Shown here: piece by piece, positions 19,048-25,468 of the stretch
How the letters are laid out: each line of letters opens with the position of its first letter
Position numbering within the stretch: the stretch's first letter is position 1
DNA from: a virus
Length of the DNA stretch: 25,468 nucleotides
IMG/VR virus record: IMGVR_UViG_3300038701_001233
Span: 1-25,468 of that record
Reading direction: 5' to 3' (one strand)
Notes under the pieces: generated by a model
Seen by the model: only the letters and a program-made list of their open reading frames with translations
What the model was told of the DNA's origin: nothing
The model's database searches: none
Translations under genes and position numbers: made by a program

Positions 19048-19484
19048 GCAAGAGTTTCGTGGCCCAGCTTGACGACATCATTGATCTGACTGTTGAAGCG
19101 ATGGAATACACCATGCGGCAGTCAATCTCTGACGTGATGGTCGGGGCGCAGGAAACGCAGATCGGCATCACGCAGGGCGCAACCAGCTTTGTCGAGGGCA
19201 AGGTTCCTGTCGGTGGCGGCCTGACCGGCGGCGAACTGGCGAACAGCTTGACCGTGGATGGTGCCGAGGGCGCTGACGTTTCGGTGAAAATTCAGGGAAT
19301 GGAGATTGGCGACACGATGCGGTTCGCTTGGACCGCGCCACATGCGCGCCGGATTGAATACGGCTTCACTGGCGAGGATAGCTTAGGCCGCACCTACAAC
19401 CAGCCGGGGCGCTTCTTTATGACCCGAAATGCCGAGAAATTCCCCGCCCATGTCAAAAAGCGCGCGGCTGAGGTGCGCAAGTGA
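19044..19484 (+). CDS. Neck/tail-completion protein (HK97 gp10-like)
   Basis: A 146-aa protein starting at ATG 19044 in an ATGA overlap. It has N-terminal helices (FVAQLDDIIDLTVEAMEYTM), a central region with PVGGGLTGGELANSLTVDG, and then WTAPHARRIEYGFTGEDS, PGRFFMTRNAEKF and a basic C-terminal helix. The HARRIEYG and PGRFF elements are typical of the HK97 gp10-like family, which sits at the head-tail junction. It lies directly before the tail terminator gene, as expected. It would help stabilise the neck or cap the tail. Confidence 0.75.
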   Translation: MSKSFVAQLDDIIDLTVEAMEYTMRQSISDVMVGAQETQIGITQGATSFVEGKVPVGGGLTGGELANSLTVDGAEGADVSVKIQGMEIGDTMRFAWTAPHARRIEYGFTGEDSLGRTYNQPGRFFMTRNAEKFPAHVKKRAAEVRK

Positions 19485-19882
19485 TCTCCAACACCGCCAT
19501 CGCCAACGTGCTAGGCCAGCGCCTGCAAACGCTGGTTCCAGAGCTGGCAATCGCATGGCCGAACAAGGACCTGCCAGCCGGGACGACGCATCCTTATCTG
19601 GTGTTTGACCATGTGCCGGTGAGCCGGACGGATGACACCCTGAGCGGCGGCGTTCCAATCAGCCGGGGCTTTCTCATGGTCACGGTGATGAGCGAAATCG
19701 GCACCTTCGCCAGCACGGCAACCGATACCGCCGAGGACGTGGCGGCGCTCTACCCCTACGCTTTGCGCTTCGCTGTGACGGGCGGAACCATCACCATCAC
19801 CAACCCGCCAGAGGTCATGCAGGGATATCCTGACGGCCCGCATTGGCGAACCCCTGTCAAAATCAATTACGAGGCATCCTGA
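19481..19882 (+). CDS. Tail terminator protein (DUF4128-like)
   Basis: A 133-aa protein starting with GTG 19481 (GTGA overlap). The pattern PYLVFDHVPVSRTDDTLSGG, then GFLMVTVMSEIGTFASTATD and AEDVAALYPYALRF corresponds to DUF4128/gpU-like tail terminators. These form a ring that stops tail-tube growth and joins the tail to the head. The alternation of N-terminal helix, beta sheet and late helix fits that fold. It overlaps the next ATG by one base (TGATG). Confidence 0.75.
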   Translation: MISNTAIANVLGQRLQTLVPELAIAWPNKDLPAGTTHPYLVFDHVPVSRTDDTLSGGVPISRGFLMVTVMSEIGTFASTATDTAEDVAALYPYALRFAVTGGTITITNPPEVMQGYPDGPHWRTPVKINYEAS

Positions 19883-20064
19883 TGGAAGACGAACAAGCAC
19901 CTGTCGAGCAGGCCGAAGCGCCGAAGGCGACCAAGCCCAAAGCCAAGCCCAAGCGCGTCAAGATGCGCAACACGCGCGCCGGGAACGGCAAGGTCGGCGA
20001 CATCGCACGCCCGTGGGAAAAAGACGTTCCCGTTTGGGAGCAAGCGGGCTGGGTCCGCGCCTGA
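19882..20064 (+). CDS. Small 60-aa Lys/Pro-rich protein
   Basis: Starts in a TGATG overlap at 19882. The first 12 residues are acidic (MEDEQAPVEQAE), followed by an Ala/Lys/Pro linker (APKATKPKAKPKRVKMR) and a short folded end (DIARPWEKDVPVWEQAGWVR). Short proteins ending in a W-x-x-AGW-type strand occur next to tail tube genes in several phages. Role unknown, possibly a tail assembly factor. The charge pattern (acidic then basic) is unusual for so small a protein. Confidence 0.6.
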   Translation: MEDEQAPVEQAEAPKATKPKAKPKRVKMRNTRAGNGKVGDIARPWEKDVPVWEQAGWVRA

Positions 20065-20084
20065 GTTTGCCCCGCCTGCGGGCT

Positions 20085-20096
20085 GATCTTCGGATC
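20085..20096 (+). other. C(UUCG)G hairpin upstream of tail tube gene
   Basis: GATC-TTCG-GATC forms a 4-bp stem closed by the very stable C(UUCG)G tetraloop, with a second small GC hairpin (CCCG...CGGG, 20071-20082) just before it. They lie in the 116-bp gap 20065-20180. There is no T-run, so RNA stability or processing is more likely than termination. Confidence 0.45.
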
Positions 20097-20180
20097 GAAC
20101 GGTAGGCATTTCCTCAACTTTGGACAGCAACATCCGCCCCGGCGGCCCTGTCCGCTTTGCCAAAATGAAAGGGCAAAACA

Positions 20181-20672
20181 ATGGCTTCAACACGTAACAA
20201 CATCGGGAAAAGCATTTACTTTTCCGCATCGCTACCGGCGACAAACGACGCCGCAGGATTCGAGGCCCTGACGTGGCTCGAACTGGAAACACCGCAGACT
20301 TTGCCGCAATTCGGCGTCACGCACTCGAACATCGACGTGCCTGACCTGAAATCCGGCTTCACCAAGGGCAACAAGGGCGCGGCGTCCGGCGTGGACAGCC
20401 AAGGCTCTTGCCGCATCGTGGACAGCGCACTGGCGACCAATCAGGCGACCTTCAAGGGCATCTGCGACAGCGCGGGCGGCGACATCGCCCTGAAGATCGG
20501 CGCAGGCTCCGGCACGGCGAACGCTTTGGCCGAGGGTGACGTTGTGGAGTACGCGCAGGGGTACGTGCACAGCTACCAGGAGAACCAAGCGACCGACAGC
20601 ACGCATGAAGGGTTCACCTACAACTTCAAGCAAAATGAACTGACCGTCAAAGACACTGAACCGGCGGCCTGA
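20181..20672 (+). CDS. Major tail tube protein
   Basis: A 163-aa protein, MASTRNNIGKSIYFSASLPA..., in the position and size class of siphovirus tail tube proteins. It is beta-rich: FEALTWLELETPQTLPQFGV at the N-terminus, TFKGICDSAGGDIALKIGAG in the middle, and YAQGYVHSYQENQATDSTHE near the end. These hint at the gpV/Hcp-like barrel whose hexamers stack into the tube. It is the second most abundant virion protein in such phages. An AAAGGG ribosome site lies about 8 nt before ATG 20181. The gene is flanked by stable hairpins on both sides. Confidence 0.8.
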   Translation: MASTRNNIGKSIYFSASLPATNDAAGFEALTWLELETPQTLPQFGVTHSNIDVPDLKSGFTKGNKGAASGVDSQGSCRIVDSALATNQATFKGICDSAGGDIALKIGAGSGTANALAEGDVVEYAQGYVHSYQENQATDSTHEGFTYNFKQNELTVKDTEPAA

Positions 20673-20673
20673 T

Positions 20674-20724
20674 CCGCTTCGGCGGGTAATCGGAGGGTGG
20701 CGGAATGGTTCGCCGCTGCCCTCC
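20674..20724 (+). other. Two stable hairpins after the tail tube gene
   Basis: CCGC-TTCG-GCGG (20674-20685) begins 1 bp after the tail tube stop. It is followed by a 12-bp stem GGAGGGTGGCGG (20692-20703) / CCGCTGCCCTCC (20713-20724) with two G-U pairs and a 9-nt loop. No T-run follows. They probably protect the tail tube message or partly block read-through into the chaperone gene. Confidence 0.55.
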
Positions 20725-20756
20725 ACCTTGAACCATGAACCGCAAAGGATAGAACC

Positions 20757-21239
20757 TTGGATTTCAACATCATCAACACCAAAGCGGACGCAGATCGCGG
20801 GTCAATCCTGCACTTCGTCCACCCGCAAACCCGACACCCGCTCTACACTGGCGAGGGTGCCGACGAATTGGGCCGTCTGGTCGATTCATCCAAGCCTCAC
20901 GAGAAGGTCACGGCGCGCGTGCTGGGCTTTGAAAGTGAGCGCGTTCGGGAGGAAGCCAAGCGCGTCCAGAAGGCAGCGGCGAGAACCGGCGTTCATGACG
21001 ATAACGGCTATCGGTTCGCGGCGTCACTCATCACCGAATTGAACGGCGTCTTTGACGGCGACCGGAAAATCGGTGCATCGTTCGAAGACCTGAAATGGTT
21101 CTTCAAGCGGTCGGAAGACTTCGCAACCCAAACAATCGAGTTTGCCAAGGATTCCGAGAATTTTTTCGTGGAGCCGTCGCCCGTCTCATCCTCTACGCGC
21201 GGCAAATCGGCTTCCTCCACTCAACCCCCGAAGGAATGA
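20757..21239 (+). CDS. Tail assembly chaperone, upstream frame (gpG-like)
   Basis: A 160-aa protein starting at TTG 20757, supported by AAAGGA 7 nt upstream; no in-frame ATG is better placed. It begins MDFNIINTKADADRGSILHF and contains RVREEAKRVQKAAARTGVHD and FEDLKWFFKRSEDFATQTIE. It is helical and charged, as expected of a gpG-type chaperone that coats the tape measure protein before tube polymerisation. After residue 137 (Phe) the frame reads VEPSPVSSSTRGK, a low-complexity end, while the -1 frame continues well-formed protein. A slippery heptamer marks the change (21161-21167). Most ribosomes would give this short form. Confidence 0.75.
   Translation: MDFNIINTKADADRGSILHFVHPQTRHPLYTGEGADELGRLVDSSKPHEKVTARVLGFESERVREEAKRVQKAAARTGVHDDNGYRFAASLITELNGVFDGDRKIGASFEDLKWFFKRSEDFATQTIEFAKDSENFFVEPSPVSSSTRGKSASSTQPPKE
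21161..21167 (+). promoter_or_regulatory. Programmed -1 frameshift site T_TTT_TTC
   Basis: Read in the frame of the chaperone gene the codons are AAT TTT TTC, giving the heptamer T TTT TTC, a classical X_XXY_YYZ slippery sequence. A -1 shift leads into the downstream frame that stays open to 21547. The fused product would have 137 + 126 = 263 residues. Confidence 0.8.
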
Positions 21240-21547
21240 AGCAGACCCGCTTTGCTCAACTACAAGAGCAGGCGGTGAAGTGGAAAACCGAACCGGAACA
21301 CGACCTGCCTGACCTTGAGGCAGGTCAATATCTAGTTGACGCCATGTTCAAGCTACGCCCGACACGTTCGAGCGCGGCGGGCATGGTGCCGACAGACTGG
21401 CCGGAAATCGCAGCCTTCGCGGCGGTCACGCAGAGGATAGACGAGCCTTGGGAATGCGAGGCGCTTTTTGATATGTGCCAAGCCTACTACGAGGAATTGC
21501 ACACTGGCGAAAAGCCGTTGGCAATCCCTCCGGTGGAGCGGGGTTAG
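21236..21547 (+). CDS. Tail assembly chaperone, downstream frame (gpGT T-domain)
   Basis: An ATG at 21236 gives 103 aa (MKQTRFAQLQEQAVKWKTEP...), but its AAGGA directly abuts the ATG, poor spacing for independent initiation. The same frame is open from the slippery site at 21167 and there encodes RGAVARLILYARQIGFLHST, which looks like real protein. The product is therefore probably made as the C-terminal part of a G-T fusion, which in lambda-like phages links chaperone to tail tube subunits. The stop TAG overlaps by 2 bp the stop of the minus-strand gene that follows. Confidence 0.7.
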   Translation: MKQTRFAQLQEQAVKWKTEPEHDLPDLEAGQYLVDAMFKLRPTRSSAAGMVPTDWPEIAAFAAVTQRIDEPWECEALFDMCQAYYEELHTGEKPLAIPPVERG

Positions 21548-21873
21548 GGCTTGCAGATGTAAGTGTCGAGCCTTGGCGCTGACCCTGACTTGGGGCGCAT
21601 GATGTGCAGATGCACGGCGTCCCGCCCGGAAGGCCAGAACACGGCGAACCTATCCGGGGACACTTCGTAAATATCGAAAACCAAGCCATCGCTGGTGATT
21701 GGCATTTTCGTGATGCTGTCGCCATTCGACAAAACCAAAGCGCCATCCTGCACCAGTAGGGCGGCGCTGGACTGCGGAAACTCCGGCGAATTCAGGTGCG
21801 TGCCTTCGCAGTTGTATGTTTGGGCGGTTGCGCCGGTCGCGGCGAACATCGCCACCAGTAGAGCAATCTTCAT
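21544..21873 (-). CDS. Secreted protein, moron-type gene antisense to tail operon
   Basis: A 109-aa protein from ATG 21873, with AAAGGGA 8 nt upstream. The first 18 residues (MKIALLVAMFAATGATAQ) are a typical Sec signal peptide cleaved near ATAQ. The mature part (about 90 aa) has two cysteines, near its ends (YNCEG and YICKP), likely a disulfide, and a beta-rich middle (ALLVQDGALVLSNGDSITKM). It would act in the periplasm or be exported. It is the only minus-strand gene in the late region, between chaperone and tape measure, with an intergenic space of 69 bp upstream for its own promoter (weak candidate TTGCCG-N17-TAGCTT). This fits a lysogenic-conversion gene expressed from the prophage. No family is recognised. 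Confidence 0.75.
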   Translation of the reverse strand: MKIALLVAMFAATGATAQTYNCEGTHLNSPEFPQSSAALLVQDGALVLSNGDSITKMPITSDGLVFDIYEVSPDRFAVFWPSGRDAVHLHIMRPKSGSAPRLDTYICKP

Positions 21874-21942
21874 CTTCAATTCCCTTTGTCCTGTCGCTGT
21901 AAAGCTATGGGGTCGAGGCTGTTTCGGCAAGGAACACCGCAT

Positions 21943-24900
21943 ATGAGTTTTGCAGAACTGGTGCTCGACGCAAGAACAGACGGCCTGCGGCGTGCCAAGG
22001 GTGATCTTGACGACCTGCGGAATACGGGCGCGCGCACAGAGCAGGGCGTGTCCGGTTCGATGGGCAAAATGTCCAAGGGCTTCAATGTGGCGGCTATCGC
22101 GGCGGGCAAGATGGCCGTGGCCGCAACCGCAGCAATCGCATCCGTTGCGGGCATCGGCCAGGCCATCGGCGTCATCCGCCAATTCGAGAGCAGCATGTCC
22201 CAAGTCGCGGCCATCACCGGCGCGACGACGGCTGAACTCGCGGCGTTGCGCGACGTTGCCAAGGATCTCGGATCGACAACAGAATTTAGCGCGGCGCAAG
22301 CTGCGGACGGTCTGAAATTCCTTGGCATGGCCGGGTTCAACGCCGCCGAAAGCATCAAGGCCATCCCGGCGGTTCTGGACCTCGCCACGGCCTCGGCAAT
22401 GGGGCTGGCACAGGCGGCGGACATTTCGTCCAACGTGCTTTCGGGCTTCGGTCTGGCGGCTGGAGAGGCGGCACAGGTCGCGGACGTTCTGGCGGCGGCA
22501 TCATCGCGGTCGAATACATCGGTTGCCCAGCTTGGCGGGGCCATGTCCACGGTCGCGCCTATCGCGGCGGCGCTTGATATCAGTTTGCAGGACACGGCGG
22601 CGGCTATCGGGGTCATGTCTGACGCTGGCATTCAAGGTGAGCGCGCAGGGACAGCCCTACGGGGCGTGCTGGCGTCTCTGGCTGGCCCTACAGAGCAGGC
22701 GGCGGATGCGCTGTCCAAGTATGGCGTCACGGTCGCGGATGTGGACCCTGCCACCCGGTCACTGACCGAGATTTTCGGGCTGTTGCAAGAGCGCGGCCTA
22801 TCGACTGCCGACGCGATGGAGATTTTTGGTCGTGAGGCGGCGTCCGGTGCCTTGGTGCTGACAGAGGCAAGCGCGCGGGTTGGCGAGTTTGGCGAGGAAC
22901 TCCGAGGCGCGGAAGGCGCGGCGTCCGACATGGCGTCGATCATGCGGGACAACCTCGGAGGCGCTGCCAACACGCTCATGTCAACCGTGCAGGGGCTTGC
23001 CATTGCCTTGGGAGAGGCGGGGCTGACTGCCGTTCTGGTGGCGGCGCTTGATGGGGCGACTGCGCTTGTTCGTGGCCTGACGATGCTTGTCGAAGGTATC
23101 GGCGCGGCGATTGACTTCGTGCGGCGGCACACGACAGCGACAGAGGCCGTCACTGAGGCGATGCTTGAGCAGACGTTGCAAGGCGGCGACCTGAAAACAT
23201 CGACTGACGATGTAGCGGACGCTTCGAGGAACGCAGCAGAGGCGGCGCTGCAAGAGGCGCGCGCCCGTATGGCGGTGATCGACGCGCAACGCGAAACAAT
23301 GGCTATGAGGGCGATGGAATCCGAGGCGTATCAGAATCTCGAATTTGCCATTGGCGAGGCGACGATTGCTTACACCAACTTCATGAACGAGCAGGAGCGC
23401 AACGGCGGCAGGTTCGCCCCGATGGCGGATGAAGATGCACGGGCGCTGGATGACATAAAGACCCGCCTCATCCTTGCCCGGAACGCACAGCAGGAATTGC
23501 TCGAAAGCGCGACCTTCACCTCCACGGAATACAACAACCTGCAAGGCGATGTTGCGCGGCTGGAGGCTGAACTCGCACTTGCGGCGGCGTCTGGCGGGAA
23601 GTTGCCTGATGAAATCATCCCACTAAGCCCGATCATCACCAGCGCGACCGGCAACGTATCTGCCCTGAAATCCGTTCTAGATGGCGCGGCAGCAGCAGCA
23701 CGGGCTTTGGCTGGGGCTATGGCATCGGCGGCAAGCCAGCTTGGCCCGCTCGGGTCTGCACTGTCTGCGCTTGGCGGTGGCGGCATTCTGGGGCGCGTCA
23801 CGGGCAACGTGGGCGGCATCCTCGGGAACATCATCAACAGCGATGCGGTGGACGCGGCGGGCAACCGCTTGGCCCAGCTTGGCAACACGATGAAGATCCT
23901 GTTCGAGCGGTCGAAAGAGGCGGCGGTTGCGCAGGATCAATTCGCGTCATCGCTTGGCAGCGCAGGCGGCGCGGCGGGCAGTGCCGAGAAAGACGTGAAG
24001 GCCCTTGCCGACGAGATTTCGCGTCTTGAGGACGCAGCCGATCCGACACGCAAATTCGTGCGGGAACTGGCGCGGCTGGACGAATTGCGCGCGCTCAAAA
24101 ACGGCCTGTCCGATGGCGCATATGCGGAAGGCGTGCGCGCCCTGAATGAAGAACTGGTCGAGAGCACGCCGCTCTTGCAGGGCGTCAACGACGCCTTCGG
24201 GAACATGGTCGATTACATGTTCGACGGCTTCAAGGACGGGATGAAAGGCATCCTGAACATCTTCGTCAACAGCCTGAAGCAAATGGCGGCGGCGGCGCTC
24301 AAGAGTCGCATCACCATTGGCGTCGGCATGGCTGGCGGCGCGGGCGGTGCGGCAGCAGCGGGCACACCGGGCATGGGTGGCGGTGGTTGGCTGTCGGCGC
24401 TTGGCAGCTTCGGCGGAGGCGTGGGGGCCGGGTTCAGCCAAGCCATCGGAGCAGGCAGCGCGGGCATCTTCAACGTCATGGGCAATGCTCAGGCGGCGGT
24501 CGCGGCAAGCCAAGGCGCGGTCAGCGCGTTTTCTGCCACGGTCGGCGCGGCACTGCCCGTCATTGGCGCAGCGGTCGCGGGCTTCACGCTCCTGAAATCC
24601 GCCATCGGCACCACGACCAAGTTGACGAACGCCATCGAAGGCCGGTTTGAACTGGCGGGTCTGACCGGCGGCGGCGAATACGACCTGAAGGAAAATGACG
24701 GCTGGTTCTCGAAGGGCATCGAAAAGAACTTCGAGGCTTGGGAAGGAAGCTGGGCCGAGGACATCGGACGTCACGCGGACGAGACATTCAGGGAAATCGC
24801 GGGGCAGGTTCGGCAATCCATCACCGACATGGGCCTTGAGGTGCAGGACTTCGTTCACGACTTCGACTTCCAATTCAAGGAAGGCTCGCTTGAACCGGGC

Positions 24901-25468
24901 GCGCTTTATACCGTGGTCGAAGAGGAAGCCCGCAAGGCCGGTGATGCAATGCTGAAAGCTGCGCTTGAGGCGGCAGGGCTGGCGCGCGAAGGCGAGACCG
25001 GCGCGGAGACCTTGCAGATCCTGAACCAAGCGATGAACACCGTGAACGGCACGTTGCTCTTGTTCGGCCAAAGCATGATCGAGGCAGACGCCAATATCGC
25101 GGGCGGGATGCGCAGCCTGATTGAAATGTCGGGCGGGCTGGATGCGTTCAACACCAAGGTCAGCACCGTTTTCGAGGGAATGCTGACCACGCAGCAGCAG
25201 ACCGAACGGGCCACGGCAGTCGCTCAGACAGCCTTGGACGGGTTCAACAGCACGTTTGAGGAACTCGGAATTGTCCTGCCCGAAACCCACGCCGGGTTCA
25301 TGGACCTCCTGAACAGCGCCGACCTGACGACCGAAGGGGGCCGCAATCTCTACGCCGCCCTGCTCGACGTGGCGGATGAGTTTGTCACCGTCAACGGCAC
25401 GGCGCAGCAAGTTGCCGACGCTGCGGCGAATGAATTGGTCCCGGCGCTTGAAGATACAGGCGATGCAG
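21943..25468 (+). CDS. Tape measure protein, partial (runs off right edge)
   Basis: An open frame from ATG 21943 (AAGGA about 9 nt upstream) to the window end: 1175 codons visible, no stop. Residues about 70-290 match the TP901-1-type tape measure core: TEFSAAQAADGLKFLGMAGF, then AADISSNVLSGFGLAAGEAA and QGERAGTALRGVLASLAGPT. A hydrophobic Gly/Ala-rich part near residues 790-850 (GVGMAGGAGGAAAAGTPGMG) may cross the host membrane during DNA entry. Long helical stretches (ARMAVIDAQRETMAMRAMES) fit a rod. The protein sets tail length and is the substrate of the chaperones encoded upstream. The true length is unknown. Confidence 0.9.
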   Translation, partial: MSFAELVLDARTDGLRRAKGDLDDLRNTGARTEQGVSGSMGKMSKGFNVAAIAAGKMAVAATAAIASVAGIGQAIGVIRQFESSMSQVAAITGATTAELAALRDVAKDLGSTTEFSAAQAADGLKFLGMAGFNAAESIKAIPAVLDLATASAMGLAQAADISSNVLSGFGLAAGEAAQVADVLAAASSRSNTSVAQLGGAMSTVAPIAAALDISLQDTAAAIGVMSDAGIQGERAGTALRGVLASLAGPTEQAADALSKYGVTVADVDPATRSLTEIFGLLQERGLSTADAMEIFGREAASGALVLTEASARVGEFGEELRGAEGAASDMASIMRDNLGGAANTLMSTVQGLAIALGEAGLTAVLVAALDGATALVRGLTMLVEGIGAAIDFVRRHTTATEAVTEAMLEQTLQGGDLKTSTDDVADASRNAAEAALQEARARMAVIDAQRETMAMRAMESEAYQNLEFAIGEATIAYTNFMNEQERNGGRFAPMADEDARALDDIKTRLILARNAQQELLESATFTSTEYNNLQGDVARLEAELALAAASGGKLPDEIIPLSPIITSATGNVSALKSVLDGAAAAARALAGAMASAASQLGPLGSALSALGGGGILGRVTGNVGGILGNIINSDAVDAAGNRLAQLGNTMKILFERSKEAAVAQDQFASSLGSAGGAAGSAEKDVKALADEISRLEDAADPTRKFVRELARLDELRALKNGLSDGAYAEGVRALNEELVESTPLLQGVNDAFGNMVDYMFDGFKDGMKGILNIFVNSLKQMAAAALKSRITIGVGMAGGAGGAAAAGTPGMGGGGWLSALGSFGGGVGAGFSQAIGAGSAGIFNVMGNAQAAVAASQGAVSAFSATVGAALPVIGAAVAGFTLLKSAIGTTTKLTNAIEGRFELAGLTGGGEYDLKENDGWFSKGIEKNFEAWEGSWAEDIGRHADETFREIAGQVRQSITDMGLEVQDFVHDFDFQFKEGSLEPGALYTVVEEEARKAGDAMLKAALEAAGLAREGETGAETLQILNQAMNTVNGTLLLFGQSMIEADANIAGGMRSLIEMSGGLDAFNTKVSTVFEGMLTTQQQTERATAVAQTALDGFNSTFEELGIVLPETHAGFMDLLNSADLTTEGGRNLYAALLDVADEFVTVNGTAQQVADAAANELVPALEDTGDA

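Noticed and set aside
23947-25410. Minus-strand frame of 487 codons opposite the tape measure gene
   Set aside because: Antisense shadow; the plus strand is one unbroken tape measure frame from 21943 to the edge with typical core motifs.
1-25468. Integrase, attachment sites, tRNA genes, lysis cassette, diversity-generating retroelement or retron
   Set aside because: I searched by eye and found no supporting sequence in this window. They may lie outside it, since both ends are cut.

Overview
The window is a contiguous piece of a tailed, temperate (siphovirus-type) phage or prophage. The likely host is an alphaproteobacterium, probably Rhodobacterales (a Rhodobacter/Paracoccus-like genome). 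This rests on the high G+C content, codon use, GTG/TTG starts, a head-spike base protein resembling the family found in the Rhodobacter gene transfer agent, and a large terminase whose N-terminus resembles the GTA-type enzyme. I see no rRNA, tRNA, CRISPR array, integrase, lysis genes or insertion sequence. Both ends cut through phage genes, so the element continues on each side.

Layout. (1) 1-1471, minus strand: a leftward operon of six small ORFan genes, mostly joined by 4-bp ATGA/GTGA overlaps. (2) 1472-2270: the immunity switch. A leftward HTH repressor gene (1684-2031) is flanked on both sides by copies of a 14-bp dyad operator of the form TAGACnnnnGTCTA, and faces a small rightward Cro-like gene (2073-2270) that appears to be leaderless. 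(3) 2267-7778, plus strand: a replication and recombination module. It holds a PD-(D/E)XK resolvase-like nuclease, a Sak4-like RecA-fold ATPase, an SSB-like DUF669-type protein, a 71-aa protein ending in an SSB-C-terminus-like tip (DDQIPF), a Cas4-like Fe-S nuclease, and a TOPRIM primase-helicase fusion. (4) 7779-10473: a GC-rich hairpin and direct-repeat region just after the primase, then small accessory and regulatory genes (tandem winged helix, zinc ribbon) with an internal promoter, closed by a terminator at about 10519-10548. (5) 10549-10683: a structured non-coding gap, a candidate cos/pac region. (6) 10684-20064: packaging, head and neck genes in near-canonical order: terS, terL, portal, protease-scaffold with a probable nested scaffold start, cement protein, major capsid, terminator, spike base, connectors, Mu gpF-like minor head protein, gp10-like neck protein, tail terminator. 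(7) 20181-25468: tail tube, tail assembly chaperones joined by a T_TTT_TTC -1 frameshift site, an oppositely oriented secreted moron gene, and a tape measure protein that runs off the right edge.

How the genes work together. The repressor/Cro switch sets lysogeny by binding operators on both sides of the repressor gene, so it could control the left accessory operon and the right replication operon together. The right operon encodes an apparently self-sufficient set for recombination-linked replication: annealing ATPase plus SSB-like protein, two nucleases and a primase-helicase. The late operon then builds a capsid and a long non-contractile tail. Hairpins lie after the major capsid gene and on both sides of the tail tube gene, where stoichiometry has to change most.

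The observations most worth following are: the stand-alone SSB-tip-like protein beside an SSB-like protein that lacks that tip; the Cas4-like nuclease with its four-cysteine signature; the frameshift site; the nested scaffold start; the secreted antisense moron between chaperone and tape measure; and the repeat/hairpin region after the primase.
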